A stretch of 64,000 nt of DNA from Caulobacter flavus (GCF_003722335.1 NZ_CP026100.1:248001-312000); one strand, 5' to 3'; shown: positions 1-9,636, counted from the first letter of the stretch. Notes: generated by a model from the sequence alone, not told the origin. Numbers and translations are program-made.

Positions 1-72
1 AAGCCGGGGATCTACGCGGCCGGCAAGGGCTCGGCGAGGTTCCGGAACTTCAAGTACCGGGCGCTGGACTAG
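1..72 (+). CDS. C-terminal end of a probable GH43-type glycosidase (partial)
   Basis: The window opens inside a reading frame of 23 codons ending in TAG at 70-72. The tail reads ...GIYAAGKGSARFRNFKYRALD, with the FRNFKYR element that often closes GH43 enzymes carrying a C-terminal concanavalin-like domain. The assignment is an inference from a very short stretch and from the carbohydrate-esterase gene downstream on the same strand. The start and most of the protein lie outside the window. It could equally be the end of another secreted carbohydrate-binding protein. Confidence 0.45.
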   Translation, partial: KPGIYAAGKGSARFRNFKYRALD

Positions 73-78
73 ATCTTA

Positions 79-186
79 GATCCTCCCCCTCTGGGGGAGG
101 TGGCCCGGAAGGGCCGGAGGGGGCCAGCGCCGACGCTAGACCCCCTCAGTCGCTCCGCGACAGCTCCCCCAGAGGGGGAGCATCTT
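79..186. repeat. Two-module intergenic palindrome, family 1, copy a (order A-B)
   Basis: Module A starts GATCCTCCCCCTCTGGGGGA and runs through GGTGGCCCGGAAGGGCCGGA. Module B starts CCCCCTCAGTCGCTCCGCGA and ends CTCCCCCAGAGGGGGAGCAT. Each module forms its own hairpin, and the start of A is complementary to the end of B, so the element can fold into one long stem. Four more copies lie at 35761, 36974, 55236 and 63321. All are strictly intergenic. It fills the gap between the first two genes. Confidence 0.85.
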
Positions 187-215
187 CCCCCTTCCCCAAG
201 ACCTCGGAGCCGATC

Positions 216-1106
216 ATGCGCCTGAAGTCCCTCCTCCTCGCCGCCGTCCTGGCGATCGCGCCCCTGGCGGCCTACGCCCAGACGCCCGCCACGCCCGAGG
301 CCGAGCCGCCGATGTTCCGCGCGGTGAAGATCGTGCTGATCGGCGACTCGACCACCGCCGTGATCGGCGGCTGGGGGCCCAGCTTCTGCGGCTGGCACGT
401 CACCTCGTTCGCGGCCTGCATCAACCTGGCGCGCGGCGGCCGCTCCAGCGGCAACTATCGCACCGAGGGCTCGTGGCGGCTGGCGATGAAGGAGATCGGC
501 GCCGGGGGCTTCCAGGACACCTACGTGCTGATCCAGTTCGGCCACAACGACCAGCCGGGCAAGCCGGGCCGTTCGACGGACCTGGCCACCGAATACCCGG
601 CCAACCTCAAGCGCTACGTGGAGGAGGTGCGGGCCGCCGGCGGCAAGCCGGTGCTGGTCACGCCGCTGACCCGCCGCCAGTTCCAGGACGGCAAGCTGAT
701 CGACGACCTCGCCCCATGGGCCGAGGCGACCCGCAAGGTCGCGGCCGAGACCAAGACGCCGCTCGTGGACCTGCACGGCAAGTCCTACGCCGCCGTCCAG
801 GCCATGGGCGCGGTGGAGGCCACGCGCTTCGCCCAGATGCCGCCGCCGCCCGAGGTGCTGGCCGCCGCCAGGACCGGCACCACCATCAGCGCCCAGCCAG
901 CGGCTCCCGCCGCGCCTGGGGCCGCTCCGGGCGCGAGCCCCGCCCTGGCCCAGCAGAACAACGCCGCCGTCGAGCCGATGGGCCAGGCCAAGCTGTCGTT
1001 CGACTACACCCACCTGGGCCGCGACGGCGCCGACTACTTCTCGAAGATCGTCACTGACGAACTGGCGGTCGCCGTGCCGGCGCTGCGGCGTTATCTGGTG
1101 CCGTAG
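216..1106 (+). CDS. Secreted SGNH hydrolase, rhamnogalacturonan acetylesterase-like
   Basis: A 296-residue esterase of the SGNH/GDSL superfamily, probably removing acetyl groups from pectin (rhamnogalacturonan) in the periplasm or outside the cell. Residues 1-21 are a signal peptide ending AYA-Q. The blocks follow in order: GDSTT (nucleophile Ser), the glycine block LARGGRSSGNY, GHND (Asn) and near the C-terminus DYTHLGRDG (Asp and His of the triad). About 50 residues before the last block are Pro/Ala-rich (APAAPGAAPGASPA) and look like a flexible insert not usual for the family. It lies downstream of a likely GH43 gene, which fits polysaccharide breakdown. The class is clear; the exact substrate is inferred. 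Confidence 0.8.
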   Translation: MRLKSLLLAAVLAIAPLAAYAQTPATPEAEPPMFRAVKIVLIGDSTTAVIGGWGPSFCGWHVTSFAACINLARGGRSSGNYRTEGSWRLAMKEIGAGGFQDTYVLIQFGHNDQPGKPGRSTDLATEYPANLKRYVEEVRAAGGKPVLVTPLTRRQFQDGKLIDDLAPWAEATRKVAAETKTPLVDLHGKSYAAVQAMGAVEATRFAQMPPPPEVLAAARTGTTISAQPAAPAAPGAAPGASPALAQQNNAAVEPMGQAKLSFDYTHLGRDGADYFSKIVTDELAVAVPALRRYLVP

Positions 1107-1127
1107 GCCGAGACTGGCGCGTTTTCG

Positions 1128-1139
1128 TTACGCGCGTAA
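1128..1139. promoter_or_regulatory. 12-bp perfect palindrome just upstream of the next gene
   Basis: TTACGCGCGTAA is fully self-complementary and ends nine bases before the ATG at 1149. A related TTAC-CCGCGC-GTAA site lies in the pseG-pseH gap near 14203. It could be an operator, or chance in GC-rich DNA. Confidence 0.3.
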
Positions 1140-1148
1140 TCTGGATCG

Positions 1149-1739
1149 ATGATCCGGTTTCTCGCCGTCCTGACGATCGCGCTTGGCCTGCCCGCCCTGG
1201 CCTCGGCCAGGGAGAGCCCAGCCTGCGCGGCGGCCATGCCCCTGCTCGACGAAGCGGTACGGGGCGAGGCGCCGGGTCGCGCGGCCCTGCGGCCGCCGCC
1301 CTCGGCTTCGCGGATGCTGACGTTCACCGGCCCCGACGGCGCCCTGCTGACCGCTCCCGACGACGGCCGCTCCCGCTGGTTCACGATCGAGAACGACCTC
1401 CCCGTCGAGATCGCGCCGCCCGCCGTGGCGACGGTCCAGGCCTTCGTGGCGGCCAGCCCCGCCAGCGCCACGGACTGCCCAGGCTTTCTTCGCGAAGCTC
1501 AGGCCAGAGGCCTGCGCCTCGCCCACGAGAACGAAAGGCCGCGCCTGCGGGGCGGCGTCTATGCGGTCAGGCTGCAGACCGTCGGCCTGCCGGTGGTCTC
1601 GCCGGACGGCGACGAGGCCCTGGCCTATGTCGACTCGACCGCGAGACCGCTGGCCGGCGGCGGCTTCCTGGTGCTGCTGCGGCGAGCCGCCGACGGCGGC
1701 TGGACGATCGCCGGCCGCCTGGGTCTCTGGATCTCCTGA
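1149..1739 (+). CDS. Secreted protein of unknown function
   Basis: This 196-residue protein is not recognised. It begins with a clear signal peptide (MIRFLAVLTIALGLPALASA, cleaved before R-E-S). The mature part has two cysteines, in PACAAAMPLL and DCPGFL, that could pair in the periplasm. The middle is rich in short beta-like segments (LTFTGPDGALLTAPDDGRS, WFTIENDLPVEI). The C-terminal part, GGFLVLLRRAADGGWTIAGRLGLWIS, resembles the last strands of small lipocalin- or NTF2-like folds, but that is only an impression. It reads on the same strand as the esterase, 42 bp downstream, and converges on the tetR gene. Confidence 0.7.
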   Translation: MIRFLAVLTIALGLPALASARESPACAAAMPLLDEAVRGEAPGRAALRPPPSASRMLTFTGPDGALLTAPDDGRSRWFTIENDLPVEIAPPAVATVQAFVAASPASATDCPGFLREAQARGLRLAHENERPRLRGGVYAVRLQTVGLPVVSPDGDEALAYVDSTARPLAGGGFLVLLRRAADGGWTIAGRLGLWIS

Positions 1740-1764
1740 GGCCGCGACTTCCGAAGGAAACCGC

Positions 1765-2361
1765 TTACCCCAGAAGACAGGTCAGGACCGACTTCATCAC
1801 CTGCGCCATCGCCTTGCGGTCCTGCTCGGGGTGGTTGACGCTGCGGATGACCAGGCCGTCGAACATCGCGCCGATCAGCTCGGTGCGGGCGGCGAACTCC
1901 TCGTCGCTCCATTCGGGCTTGCGGCTGCGCTCCAGCATCTGGCTTGCCAGGGCTCGTTCCTGGTCGTCGGCGGCGCGGACGATGGCGGCGACCTTGGGAT
2001 TGCGCGAGGCCTCGGCCATCACCTCCAGCACCAGGGGCGCGCGGCGCGGGTCGTAGCACTTGCACACCGCGTCATCGATGTGGTCGAGCATGGCGTCCAG
2101 CAGCGTGCCCGGCCGGCTTTCCAGCTCGGCGAACTTCTCGCGCATCTCGGCCAGGTCCTGGGCGACGATCGCCGCGACCATGGCTTCCTTGTTCTCGAAG
2201 TAGCGATAGATCTGGCCCACGCTCAGGCCCGCGGCCTTGGCGATCTCGGCCATGCTGGCGCCGTGGAAGCCGGCCTGGCGCACCACGTCGCAGGCCGCAT
2301 CCAGAATCTGTTGCCGCCGCGCCTCGGGCGTCGGCTTGGCGTTTGAACTCACGTCGACCAT
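1765..2361 (-). CDS. TetR/AcrR-family repressor of the adjacent efflux operon
   Basis: A 198-residue one-component regulator. The N-terminal helix-turn-helix is typical: RRQQILDAACDVVRQAGFHGASM, then AEIAKAAGLSVGQIYRYFENKEAMV at residues 35-60. The C-terminal two thirds is the all-helical ligand and dimer domain. It starts at an ATG at 2361 and is divergent from the RND efflux operon. The gap holds a perfect 20-bp palindrome placed just downstream of a sigma-70-like promoter for that operon. By analogy with AcrR and similar regulators it should repress the pump until a toxic ligand binds. The ligand cannot be read from sequence. Confidence 0.9.
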   Translation of the reverse strand: MVDVSSNAKPTPEARRQQILDAACDVVRQAGFHGASMAEIAKAAGLSVGQIYRYFENKEAMVAAIVAQDLAEMREKFAELESRPGTLLDAMLDHIDDAVCKCYDPRRAPLVLEVMAEASRNPKVAAIVRAADDQERALASQMLERSRKPEWSDEEFAARTELIGAMFDGLVIRSVNHPEQDRKAMAQVMKSVLTCLLG

Positions 2362-2421
2362 AGAGCGGTCCCGTTCTCCATTACATTTCCGTCAGGTCAA
2401 CTGGGCCGACAGGACGGGGTG

Positions 2422-2450
2422 TTGACTTCGCCTTACCCCGGGCCTATGTC
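2422..2450 (+). promoter_or_regulatory. Sigma-70-type promoter of the RND efflux operon
   Basis: TTGACT at 2422-2427 and TATGTC at 2445-2450 are separated by exactly 17 bp. Transcription would start near 2457, directly at the TetR-type palindrome and about 100 bp before the first gene. The match is good for a GC-rich alphaproteobacterium. Confidence 0.65.
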
Positions 2451-2460
2451 CAGCGCAATT

Positions 2461-2480
2461 GAGAATGAACGTTCATTCTC
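2461..2480. promoter_or_regulatory. Perfect 20-bp TetR-type operator
   Basis: GAGAATGAACGTTCATTCTC is an uninterrupted perfect palindrome. Outside it the symmetry continues imperfectly (CAATT on the left, AATTG on the right, one base out of register). It begins 10 bp after the -10 hexamer, so a bound repressor would block the start site of the efflux operon. It lies about 100 bp from the tetR start, so autoregulation is also possible. Confidence 0.8.
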
Positions 2481-2553
2481 AAATTGTTCATCATAGGCGC
2501 GTCGTCAAGGGGACCTCCCCTCCTTGCGGCAGCCTGTCGCTCCGGGGATATCC

Positions 2554-3708
2554 ATGGCTATCAAACGTCCGCTCGCCGCTTCGGCGGTTCTTCTGGCGGC
2601 TGTCTCGCTCACCCTCGCCGCCTGCGGGCAAGGCAAGGGCGGAGCCGCGGGCGGCATGGGCGCGGGCGGTCCCACGCCCGTGGGCGTGGTGGTCGTGAAG
2701 ACCGAGCCGGTGACCCTGACCAGCGAACTGCAGGGCCGCACCTCGGCCTATCTGGTCTCGGAAGTCCGTCCGCAGGTCGGCGGCATCGTCAAGGCGCGCC
2801 TGTTCCAGGAAGGCGGCTACGTCCGCGCCGGCCAGCCGCTCTACCAGATCGAGCCGGCGACCTTCCAGGCGGCCGTCAACAGCGCCCAGGCGGGCCTGGC
2901 CCAGGCCCAGGCGACCTACACCGCCGCCAAGCTGAAGGCCGACCGCTACAAGGAACTGGTCGCCGTCAACGCCGTCTCCAAGCAGGACAACGACGACGCC
3001 CAGGCCGCCGCCCAGCAGGCGTCCGCCAACGTCGCCGCCCAGAAGGCCGCGCTCGACACCGCCCGCATCAACCTGGGCTGGACCCGCGTCGTCGCTCCGA
3101 TCTCGGGCCGCATCGGCAAGAGCTCGGTCACCCCGGGCGCTCTGGTCACGGCCAGCCAGACCAATGCCCTGGCCACCATCCAGAACCTCGACAAGATCTA
3201 TGTCGACCTGACCCAGTCGTCGGCCGAGCTGCTGCAGCTGCAGCGCGACCTGGCCGGCGGCCAGCTGGGCCGCTCGGGTTCGGCCCAGGTCAGCCTGAAG
3301 CTGGAAGACGGCTCGACCTACCCGACCCAGGGACGCCTGGAGTTCTCCGACGTGACCGTCGACCAGACCACCGGCTCGTTCGGCCTGCGCGCCACCTTCG
3401 ACAACCCCAACGGCACCCTGCTGCCGGGCATGTACGTCCGCGCCACCCTCGGCAAGGGCGTGGCCTCCAACGGCGTGCTGATCCCGCAGGCCGGCGTCAG
3501 CCGCGACCCGAAGGGCAACGCCACGGTCACCGTGGTCGGCGCCAAGGGCCTGGCCGAGATCCGTCCGATCACCGTCGGCCAGACCGTCGGCGACAAGTGG
3601 CTGGTCACCTCCGGCCTGAAGGTCGGCGACCAGGTCATCGTCGAAGGCCTGCAGAAGGTCCGTCCTGGCGCGCCCGTGAAGCCCGCCGTCATCACCGCTC
3701 AACGCTAA
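2554..3708 (+). CDS. RND efflux periplasmic adaptor lipoprotein (AcrA/MexA type)
   Basis: A 384-residue membrane-fusion protein that links the inner-membrane RND pump to the outer-membrane channel. The ATG at 2554 was chosen over an upstream TTG because it follows a GGGGA box and gives a proper lipoprotein signal: MAIKRPLAASAVLLAAVSLT with lipobox LAAC. The order is a beta-barrel/lipoyl half-motif (GRTSAYLVSEVRPQVGGIVK), a long alpha-hairpin rich in Ala and Gln (AGLAQAQATYTAAKLKADRY), the second lipoyl half (RINLGWTRVVAPISGRIG) and the C-terminal barrel. It is the first gene of a three-gene operon, 12 bp before the pump. Confidence 0.93.
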   Translation: MAIKRPLAASAVLLAAVSLTLAACGQGKGGAAGGMGAGGPTPVGVVVVKTEPVTLTSELQGRTSAYLVSEVRPQVGGIVKARLFQEGGYVRAGQPLYQIEPATFQAAVNSAQAGLAQAQATYTAAKLKADRYKELVAVNAVSKQDNDDAQAAAQQASANVAAQKAALDTARINLGWTRVVAPISGRIGKSSVTPGALVTASQTNALATIQNLDKIYVDLTQSSAELLQLQRDLAGGQLGRSGSAQVSLKLEDGSTYPTQGRLEFSDVTVDQTTGSFGLRATFDNPNGTLLPGMYVRATLGKGVASNGVLIPQAGVSRDPKGNATVTVVGAKGLAEIRPITVGQTVGDKWLVTSGLKVGDQVIVEGLQKVRPGAPVKPAVITAQR

Positions 3709-3720
3709 GGCCGGCCCACA

Positions 3721-6700
3721 ATGCTGTCCCGTTTCTTCATCGACAGACCCATCTTCGCATGGGTGGTCGCGATCGTGATCATGCTGGCGGGGGCGCTCGC
3801 CATCCGCACGCTGCCGATCGCCCAGTACCCCGAGATCGCCCTGCCGCAGGTCTCGGTCTCCGCCAACTATCCGGGCGCCTCGGCCAAGACGGTCGAGGAC
3901 AGCGTCACCCAGGTCATCGAACAGAAGATGAAGGGCCTCGACGGCCTGGATTACATGTCGTCGACCAGCGACAGCTCGGGCTCGGCCACGGTCACCCTGA
4001 CCTTCAAGGCCGGCACCGACATCGACATCGCCCAGGTGCAGGTCCAGAACAAGCTGCAGACCGCCACCGCCCTGCTGCCGCAGGAAGTGCAGCAGCAAGG
4101 CCTGACGGTCGCCAAGTCGGCCCGTAACTTCATGATGGTCGTCGGCCTCTATTCGGAGAACGACAAGACCACCAACACCGACCTGGCCGACTACATCGCG
4201 TCCAACATCCAGGACCCGCTGAGCCGCGTCGACGGCGTCGGCGAAGTGCAGCTGTTCGGCGCCCAGTACGCCATGCGCATCTGGCTCGACCCGAACAAGC
4301 TGTCGTCCTACAGCCTGACCCCCTCGGACGTGTCGGCGGCCATCCAGGCCCAGAACGCCCAGGTCTCGGCCGGCCAGCTGGGCGGCACGCCCAACCTGCC
4401 GGGCACCGGCCTGAACGCCACGATCACGGCCCAGTCGCGCCTGCAGACGCCCGAAGAGTTCCAGAACATCATCGTCAAGAACAGCACGGGCGGGGCTCTG
4501 GTCCGCCTGCGCGACGTCGCCCGCGTCGAACTGGGCGCCGAAAGCTACGTCTCTACCGCGAAGTTCAACGGCCGTCCGGCCGCGGGCCTGGCCATCCGCC
4601 TGGCCCCGGGCGCCAACGCCCTCGACACCGCCAAGGCGGTGAAGGAGCAGATGGCCACGCTCGAGAAGACCTTCCCGGCCGGCTACAAGTACGTCGTTCC
4701 CTACGACTCCACGCCGTTCGTGGAACTGTCGATCCACGAAGTGATCAAGACGCTGGTGGAAGCCATCATCCTGGTCTTCATCGTCATGTTCCTGTTCCTG
4801 CAGAACTGGCGCGCCACCCTGATCCCGACCATCGCCGTCCCGGTCGTCCTGCTGGGCACCTTCGGCATCCTCGCGGCCTTCGGCTACTCCATCAACACCC
4901 TGACCATGTTCGGCCTCGTGCTGGCCATCGGCCTGCTCGTCGACGACGCCATCGTCGTGGTCGAGAACGTCGAGCGGGTGATGAGCGAAGAGGGCCTCTC
5001 CCCCGTCGAGGCCACCCGCAAGTCGATGGGCGAAATCACCGGCGCCCTGATCGGCATCGCCCTGGTGCTGTCGGCGGTGTTCGTGCCGATGGCCTTCTTC
5101 AGCGGTTCGCAAGGCGTCATCTACCGCCAGTTCTCGATCACCATCGTCTCGGCGATGATGCTGTCGGTGGTGGTGGCCCTGGTGCTGACGCCGGCGCTCT
5201 GCGCCACCATGCTGAAGCCGCATGACCGCGCCCACGGCGAGGCTCTGCGCACCGATCATCCGGGCGCGCTCGGTGCGGTGATCAACTTCTTCAACCGCTT
5301 CTTCAACTGGTTCAACCGCAGCTTCAACGACGTATCGGGCCGCTACCAGGGCGGGGTTCGCAAGATCCTCGGCCGGAGTGTCCGCTGGATGGCCATCTAC
5401 GGCGTCATCATCCTGGTCATGGGCCTGCTGTTCGTCCGCCTGCCCAGCGCCTTCCTGCCGGAAGAAGACCAGGGGATCATGATCACCCTCGTCCAGCTGC
5501 CGCCGGGCGCCACCGAGGAACGCACCCTGGGCGTCCTCGACCAGGTCCGCAGCCACTTCCTGGACGAAGAGAAGGAAGCCGTGCAGTCGGTGTTCACCGT
5601 CTCGGGCTTCAGCTTCAGCGGCGCCGGTCAGAACGCCGGTCTCGCCTTCGTCCGCCTGAAGGACTTCGACGAACGCAAGGCCGCCAATCTGAAGGCTCCG
5701 GCCGTCGCCGGCCGCGCCATGGGCAAGTTCCTGCAGATCCGCGATGCGATGGTGTTCGCCGTCGTGCCGCCGGCCGTGCCGGAACTGGGCACCTCGTCGG
5801 GCTTCGACTTCCAGCTGCAGGACATCGGCGGCGTGGGCCATGACGCCCTCACCGCGGCCCGCAACCAGGTTCTGGGCATGGCTGGCCAGGATCCCAACCT
5901 GGTCGGCGTGCGTCCCAACGGCCAGGAAGACACCCCGCAGCTGAAGATCGACATCGACCAGGCCAAGGCCGGCTCGATGGGCCTGACCACGGCCGACATC
6001 AACGCCGCGCTCAGCGCCGCGTGGGGCGGCTCGTACGTCAACGACTTCATCGATCGCGGCCGGGTCAAGAAGGTCTACATGCAGGCCGACGCGCCCTACC
6101 GCATGAAGCCCGAAGACCTGAACAGCTGGTACGTCCGCAACAGCAGCGGCCAGATGGTGCCCTTCTCGGCCTTCGCCACGACCCGCTGGGTCTACGGCTC
6201 GCCGCGTCTGGAGCGCTACAACGGCCTGTCGTCGATGAACATCCAGGGCGCTCCGGCCCCGGGCAAGAGCTCGGGCGACGCGATGAAGGCCATGGAGAAG
6301 ATCGCCGCCCAGCTGCCGGCCGGCATCGGCTTCGAATGGACCGGCCTGTCGGCCCAGGAACGTGAAGCGGGCAACCAGGCTCCGGCCCTGTACGCGATCT
6401 CGATCCTGGTGGTGTTCCTGCTGCTGGCGGCCCTCTACGAGAGCTGGTCGATCCCGCTGTCGGTCATCATGGTCATCCCGCTCGGCATCGTCGGCGCCCT
6501 GCTGGCGACCACCCTGCGCGGCCTGTCCAACGACATCTACTTCCAGGTGGGCCTGCTCACGACCATGGGCCTGGCGGCCAAGAACGCCATCCTGATCGTC
6601 GAGTTCGCCAAGGAGATCTTCGAGCGCACCGGCAACCTGGTGGAAGCCACGCTGGAAGCCGTCCGCATCCGTCTGCGTCCGATCATCATGACCTCGCTGG

Positions 6701-6915
6701 CCTTCGTCTTCGGCGTTCTGCCGCTCGCGATCTCCAACGGCGCCGGTTCGGGCAGCCAGCACGCTATCGGCACGGGCGTCATCGGCGGCATGCTGTCGGC
6801 GACCATCCTGGCGATCTTCTTCGTCCCGCTGTTCTTCGTGATCGTCGAACGGATCTTCAAGCCCAAGCCCCGTCACCACGACGAGGCCCCCGCCGCTCCG
6901 GCCGAGAGCCACTGA
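3721..6915 (+). CDS. RND multidrug efflux transporter, HAE1 family (AcrB/MexB type)
   Basis: A proton-driven inner-membrane trimer of 1064 residues, close to the family norm of about 1040. The protein begins [15 protein letters not shown], typical of HAE1 pumps, and has two repeats of six membrane segments with two large periplasmic loops. The TM4 proton-relay pair is present in [14 protein letters not shown], and the TM10 lysine in [14 protein letters not shown]. The porter-loop element [20 protein letters not shown] is normal. The C-terminal cytoplasmic tail is short and Pro/Ala-rich. It lies between the adaptor and the channel gene, one base from the latter. Substrates are probably hydrophobic toxic compounds and drugs; the exact range is unknown. 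Confidence 0.95.
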   Translation: MLSRFFIDRPIFAWVVAIVIMLAGALAIRTLPIAQYPEIALPQVSVSANYPGASAKTVEDSVTQVIEQKMKGLDGLDYMSSTSDSSGSATVTLTFKAGTDIDIAQVQVQNKLQTATALLPQEVQQQGLTVAKSARNFMMVVGLYSENDKTTNTDLADYIASNIQDPLSRVDGVGEVQLFGAQYAMRIWLDPNKLSSYSLTPSDVSAAIQAQNAQVSAGQLGGTPNLPGTGLNATITAQSRLQTPEEFQNIIVKNSTGGALVRLRDVARVELGAESYVSTAKFNGRPAAGLAIRLAPGANALDTAKAVKEQMATLEKTFPAGYKYVVPYDSTPFVELSIHEVIKTLVEAIILVFIVMFLFLQNWRATLIPTIAVPVVLLGTFGILAAFGYSINTLTMFGLVLAIGLLVDDAIVVVENVERVMSEEGLSPVEATRKSMGEITGALIGIALVLSAVFVPMAFFSGSQGVIYRQFSITIVSAMMLSVVVALVLTPALCATMLKPHDRAHGEALRTDHPGALGAVINFFNRFFNWFNRSFNDVSGRYQGGVRKILGRSVRWMAIYGVIILVMGLLFVRLPSAFLPEEDQGIMITLVQLPPGATEERTLGVLDQVRSHFLDEEKEAVQSVFTVSGFSFSGAGQNAGLAFVRLKDFDERKAANLKAPAVAGRAMGKFLQIRDAMVFAVVPPAVPELGTSSGFDFQLQDIGGVGHDALTAARNQVLGMAGQDPNLVGVRPNGQEDTPQLKIDIDQAKAGSMGLTTADINAALSAAWGGSYVNDFIDRGRVKKVYMQADAPYRMKPEDLNSWYVRNSSGQMVPFSAFATTRWVYGSPRLERYNGLSSMNIQGAPAPGKSSGDAMKAMEKIAAQLPAGIGFEWTGLSAQEREAGNQAPALYAISILVVFLLLAALYESWSIPLSVIMVIPLGIVGALLATTLRGLSNDIYFQVGLLTTMGLAAKNAILIVEFAKEIFERTGNLVEATLEAVRIRLRPIIMTSLAFVFGVLPLAISNGAGSGSQHAIGTGVIGGMLSATILAIFFVPLFFVIVERIFKPKPRHHDEAPAAPAESH

Positions 6916-6916
6916 G

Positions 6917-8335
6917 ATGCTTCGTAACCTGACCCTCACCCTGCTGGCGGCCAGCGCGCTGACCGCCTGCACCATGGCCCCGAAGTACGAGCGACCGGCA
7001 TTGCCGGTCGCCACGACCTGGCCCACGGCTTCGGCCAACGGCCAGACGGCTTCGGCTGGCGACCTCGCCTGGAAGCAGGTGTTCGAGGATCCCCGCCTGG
7101 CGGGGACCATCGACCTGGCCCTGGCCAACAGCCGCGACCTGCGGGTCGCGGTGCTCAACATCGAGCAGGCCCGCGCCACCTACCGCATGCAGCGCGCGGC
7201 CCTGCTGCCGACGGTCAACGGCACGCTGTCGGGCACCAAGAGCGAGACCCCGACGGCGGCCTCTGGCTTCGGCTCGGCCATCGGCGGCTCGGGCGCGCTG
7301 GAGGTCGAGAACTACAACGCCAACGTCGGCGTCACCTCGTACGAGCTCGACATCTTCGGCCGCGTGCGCAGCCTGAAGGACCAGGCGCTCAACAGCTACC
7401 TGGCCACCGAGCAGACCGCCCGGGCGACCCAGATCAGCCTGATCGCCGAGACGGCCAACGCCTGGCTGACCCTGGCCGCCGACCAGGACCTGCTGGCCCT
7501 GGCCAAGGACACGCTGAAGAGCCGCGAAGACAGCCTCGCCCTGGCCCAGCGCCAGTTCGACGTCGGCGCGGCCTCGCAGCTGGACCTGCGCACCTCGCAG
7601 ACCCTGGCCGAGACCGCCCGATCGGACGTCGCGACCTACTCGGCCCAGGTCGAGCGCGACAAGAACGCCCTGCGCCTGCTGGTCGGGACCGAGGTTCCGG
7701 CCGACCTGCTGCCGGCCGGCGGCCTGATCACCGCCCAGATCCTTCCGGACCTGCCGGCGGGCGTGGCCTCGGACGTGCTGACCCGTCGTCCCGACGTGCT
7801 GGCGGCCGAGCACACGCTGATGGGCGCCAACGCCAACATCGGCGCGGCCCGCGCGGCCTTCTTCCCGCGCATCAGCCTGACCGGCTCGTACGGCAGCGCC
7901 AGCGCCGACCTGGACGGCCTGTTCAAGGGCGGCACCAAGGCCTGGAGCTTCGCGCCGAGCATCAGCGTGCCGATCTTCGCCGGCGGGGCCAACAAGGCCG
8001 GGCTCGACAGCGCCAAGGCCGGCCAGAAGATCGCCGTGGCCAACTACGAGAAGGCCGTGCAGACGGCGTTCCGCGAAGTGGCCGACGCCCTGGCGACCCA
8101 GGCCACCATCGGCGACCGCCTGGCCGCCCAGGAACGCCTGGCCGCCGCCGCCGCCGACACCACCCGCCTGACCAAGCTGCGCTACGACCGCGGCGTGGAC
8201 AGCTCGCTCGTCCTGCTCGACGCCCAGCGCACGCAGTATTCGGCCCAGCAGGGCCTGATCAACGCGCGCCTGGCCCGGGCCAGCAACCTGGTCACCCTCT
8301 ACAAGGTCCTCGGCGGCGGCGCCCCGAAGGCCTGA
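6917..8335 (+). CDS. RND efflux outer-membrane lipoprotein (OprM/NodT family)
   Basis: The exit duct of the tripartite pump, 472 residues. It has a lipoprotein signal (MLRNLTLTLLAASAL, lipobox LTAC) and the family opening MAPKYERP. Two repeats of outer-membrane efflux domain follow: the first holds ANSRDLRVAVLNIEQARATYR and YELDIFGRVRSLKDQALNSY, the second RRPDVLAAEHTLMGANANIGAARAAFFP. The ATG lies one base after the pump's TGA, so the genes are translationally coupled. An inverted repeat at 8429-8470 ends the operon. Confidence 0.94.
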   Translation: MLRNLTLTLLAASALTACTMAPKYERPALPVATTWPTASANGQTASAGDLAWKQVFEDPRLAGTIDLALANSRDLRVAVLNIEQARATYRMQRAALLPTVNGTLSGTKSETPTAASGFGSAIGGSGALEVENYNANVGVTSYELDIFGRVRSLKDQALNSYLATEQTARATQISLIAETANAWLTLAADQDLLALAKDTLKSREDSLALAQRQFDVGAASQLDLRTSQTLAETARSDVATYSAQVERDKNALRLLVGTEVPADLLPAGGLITAQILPDLPAGVASDVLTRRPDVLAAEHTLMGANANIGAARAAFFPRISLTGSYGSASADLDGLFKGGTKAWSFAPSISVPIFAGGANKAGLDSAKAGQKIAVANYEKAVQTAFREVADALATQATIGDRLAAQERLAAAAADTTRLTKLRYDRGVDSSLVLLDAQRTQYSAQQGLINARLARASNLVTLYKVLGGGAPKA

Positions 8336-8428
8336 GCTATCGGGGAGGGTCCCGGCCCTCCCCTCACCGATCCCCGCGCGACGGTGCGGGGCTGATCGCG
8401 GCGGCATCCCCCCGGACACGCCGCGACC

Positions 8429-8470
8429 GGAAGGGGCGCATCACCCCCCAATCCCAGATGCGCCCCTTCC
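8429..8470. terminator. Inverted repeat between convergent genes, probable bidirectional terminator
   Basis: GGAAGGGGCGCAT (8429-8441) pairs perfectly with ATGCGCCCCTTCC (8458-8470) around a 16-base loop. It lies between the efflux operon and the converging sulfotransferase gene. No U-tract follows, so its role in termination is inferred from position. Confidence 0.5.
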
Positions 8471-8490
8471 ACCCCTTCTCTCCCTGACAA

Positions 8491-9636
8491 TCAGACCCGC
8501 CTCGCCGAAGCCGCCTCCAGCCGCTGGTGCAGGCCGTCCAGCCGGGCCTCGCAGGCCGCGCGGATCGCCGGATCGACCGCCGCGCGCTTGGCCGCCCCGT
8601 CCGGCCGGAACGCCTGCCCGGGCGCCTTGGCGTCGGTCCGCGCCGCCGCCGCCATCGCCTGCGCCTCGATCTCCGTCGGCGCCCAGCCGAAGTGCGGCAG
8701 CACCGTCGTCGCCACCGCGCCCGGCAGGGCCTCGTAGTTCACCAGCAGACCCGCGTCGTCGGCCGCGAACGCCGCCAGCATAGCCTCGCCGATCGCCGCC
8801 AGCACGTCGGCCTGATAGCCGGCGTCGGGCGCCGCCGGCGCGTCCAGGCCGAACACCGCCGGCGCCACCACCTGCGGAACCATCTGCATTCCCGGCGAGC
8901 GCGCGTGCGAGACCATCACCTCGGCCGGCGCGCGATAGAGGTGCAGCCACGGCGTGTTCGGGAAGGCTTGCCTGAACAGGTCGAAGAAGCGGGCGTGCCA
9001 GCAGTCTAGCTTGAGGAACAATCGCTCGTCCCCCGCCCCCCGCGCCCGGCCCAGCGCCGCCACGACGCCGCGCAGCAGCATGACCTTGCGCGCCAAGGGC
9101 AGGTCGCCTCGCGCCACGTGGTCGATCGGCGCGGCCTCGGACAGCACGGTCGCCCCGTCCGGCGCGCCCAGCATCCGGCCAAGCAGGGTCGAGCCGCAGC
9201 GCGACATGTGGAAGATCAGGCCGTCGGGGGCGGGCCCCGCCAGTCCCTCCAGGGCCGACAGCGGGGTGCGCAGGCGCAGCAGCCGGTTCAACGGCAGCGA
9301 CCAGACCTTGGGCGCGCTCTCGCCGAAGAACGGTTCCATCAGCCGCCGCGCGCCGAAGAACGCCCAGTCGACGGCGTCCTCGCCGGGCAGGACCGCGACC
9401 GGCAGCCAGCCGGCCGGCGGCGCGGCCTGGCGCGGGACCATGCGGCGGCGTGCCAGTTCCCGGCTCAGCGCCTCGGCCGGAACCGACAGGCCCCAGGTCT
9501 TTGCCAGGGCCTGCGCCTCGGCGGCGAAATCCTCGTCGCGGAACAGTCCAGCCAGGATCGCGCAGGCGGCCGCGTCCTCGGCCAGCCGCGCCACGAGCGC
9601 CTCGAGATCCGGCGCCCTGTCCGCCTGAAGTTGCAT
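8491..9636 (-). CDS. Sulfotransferase-family protein
   Basis: This 381-residue protein carries a PAPS-binding P-loop of the sulfotransferase fold, IFHMSRCGSTLLGRML. Downstream, FLKLDCWHARFFDLFRQAFPNTPWLHLYRAPAEVMVSH matches the second cofactor region, where an Arg and a Ser contact the 3'-phosphate. The N-terminal 110 residues are not recognised. The ATG at 9636 was chosen because it follows an AGGGG box. A TTG at 9687 would overlap the divergent neighbour. The acceptor is unknown. The close divergent pairing with an aspartyl/asparaginyl beta-hydroxylase suggests that the two act on one peptide or small-molecule substrate, but this is inference. Confidence 0.75.
   Translation of the reverse strand: MQLQADRAPDLEALVARLAEDAAACAILAGLFRDEDFAAEAQALAKTWGLSVPAEALSRELARRRMVPRQAAPPAGWLPVAVLPGEDAVDWAFFGARRLMEPFFGESAPKVWSLPLNRLLRLRTPLSALEGLAGPAPDGLIFHMSRCGSTLLGRMLGAPDGATVLSEAAPIDHVARGDLPLARKVMLLRGVVAALGRARGAGDERLFLKLDCWHARFFDLFRQAFPNTPWLHLYRAPAEVMVSHARSPGMQMVPQVVAPAVFGLDAPAAPDAGYQADVLAAIGEAMLAAFAADDAGLLVNYEALPGAVATTVLPHFGWAPTEIEAQAMAAAARTDAKAPGQAFRPDGAAKRAAVDPAIRAACEARLDGLHQRLEAASARRV

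Noticed and set aside
79..186. CRISPR array or small RNA gene at the palindromic repeats.
   Set aside because: There are no regularly spaced direct repeats with unique spacers, and no cas genes. The elements are dispersed single units.
2491..7179. A 1562-residue open frame on the minus strand across the efflux operon.
   Set aside because: It is the GC-rich antisense shadow of the pump genes: low-complexity Gly/Arg/Asp/His composition, no motif, and clear family proteins on the plus strand.
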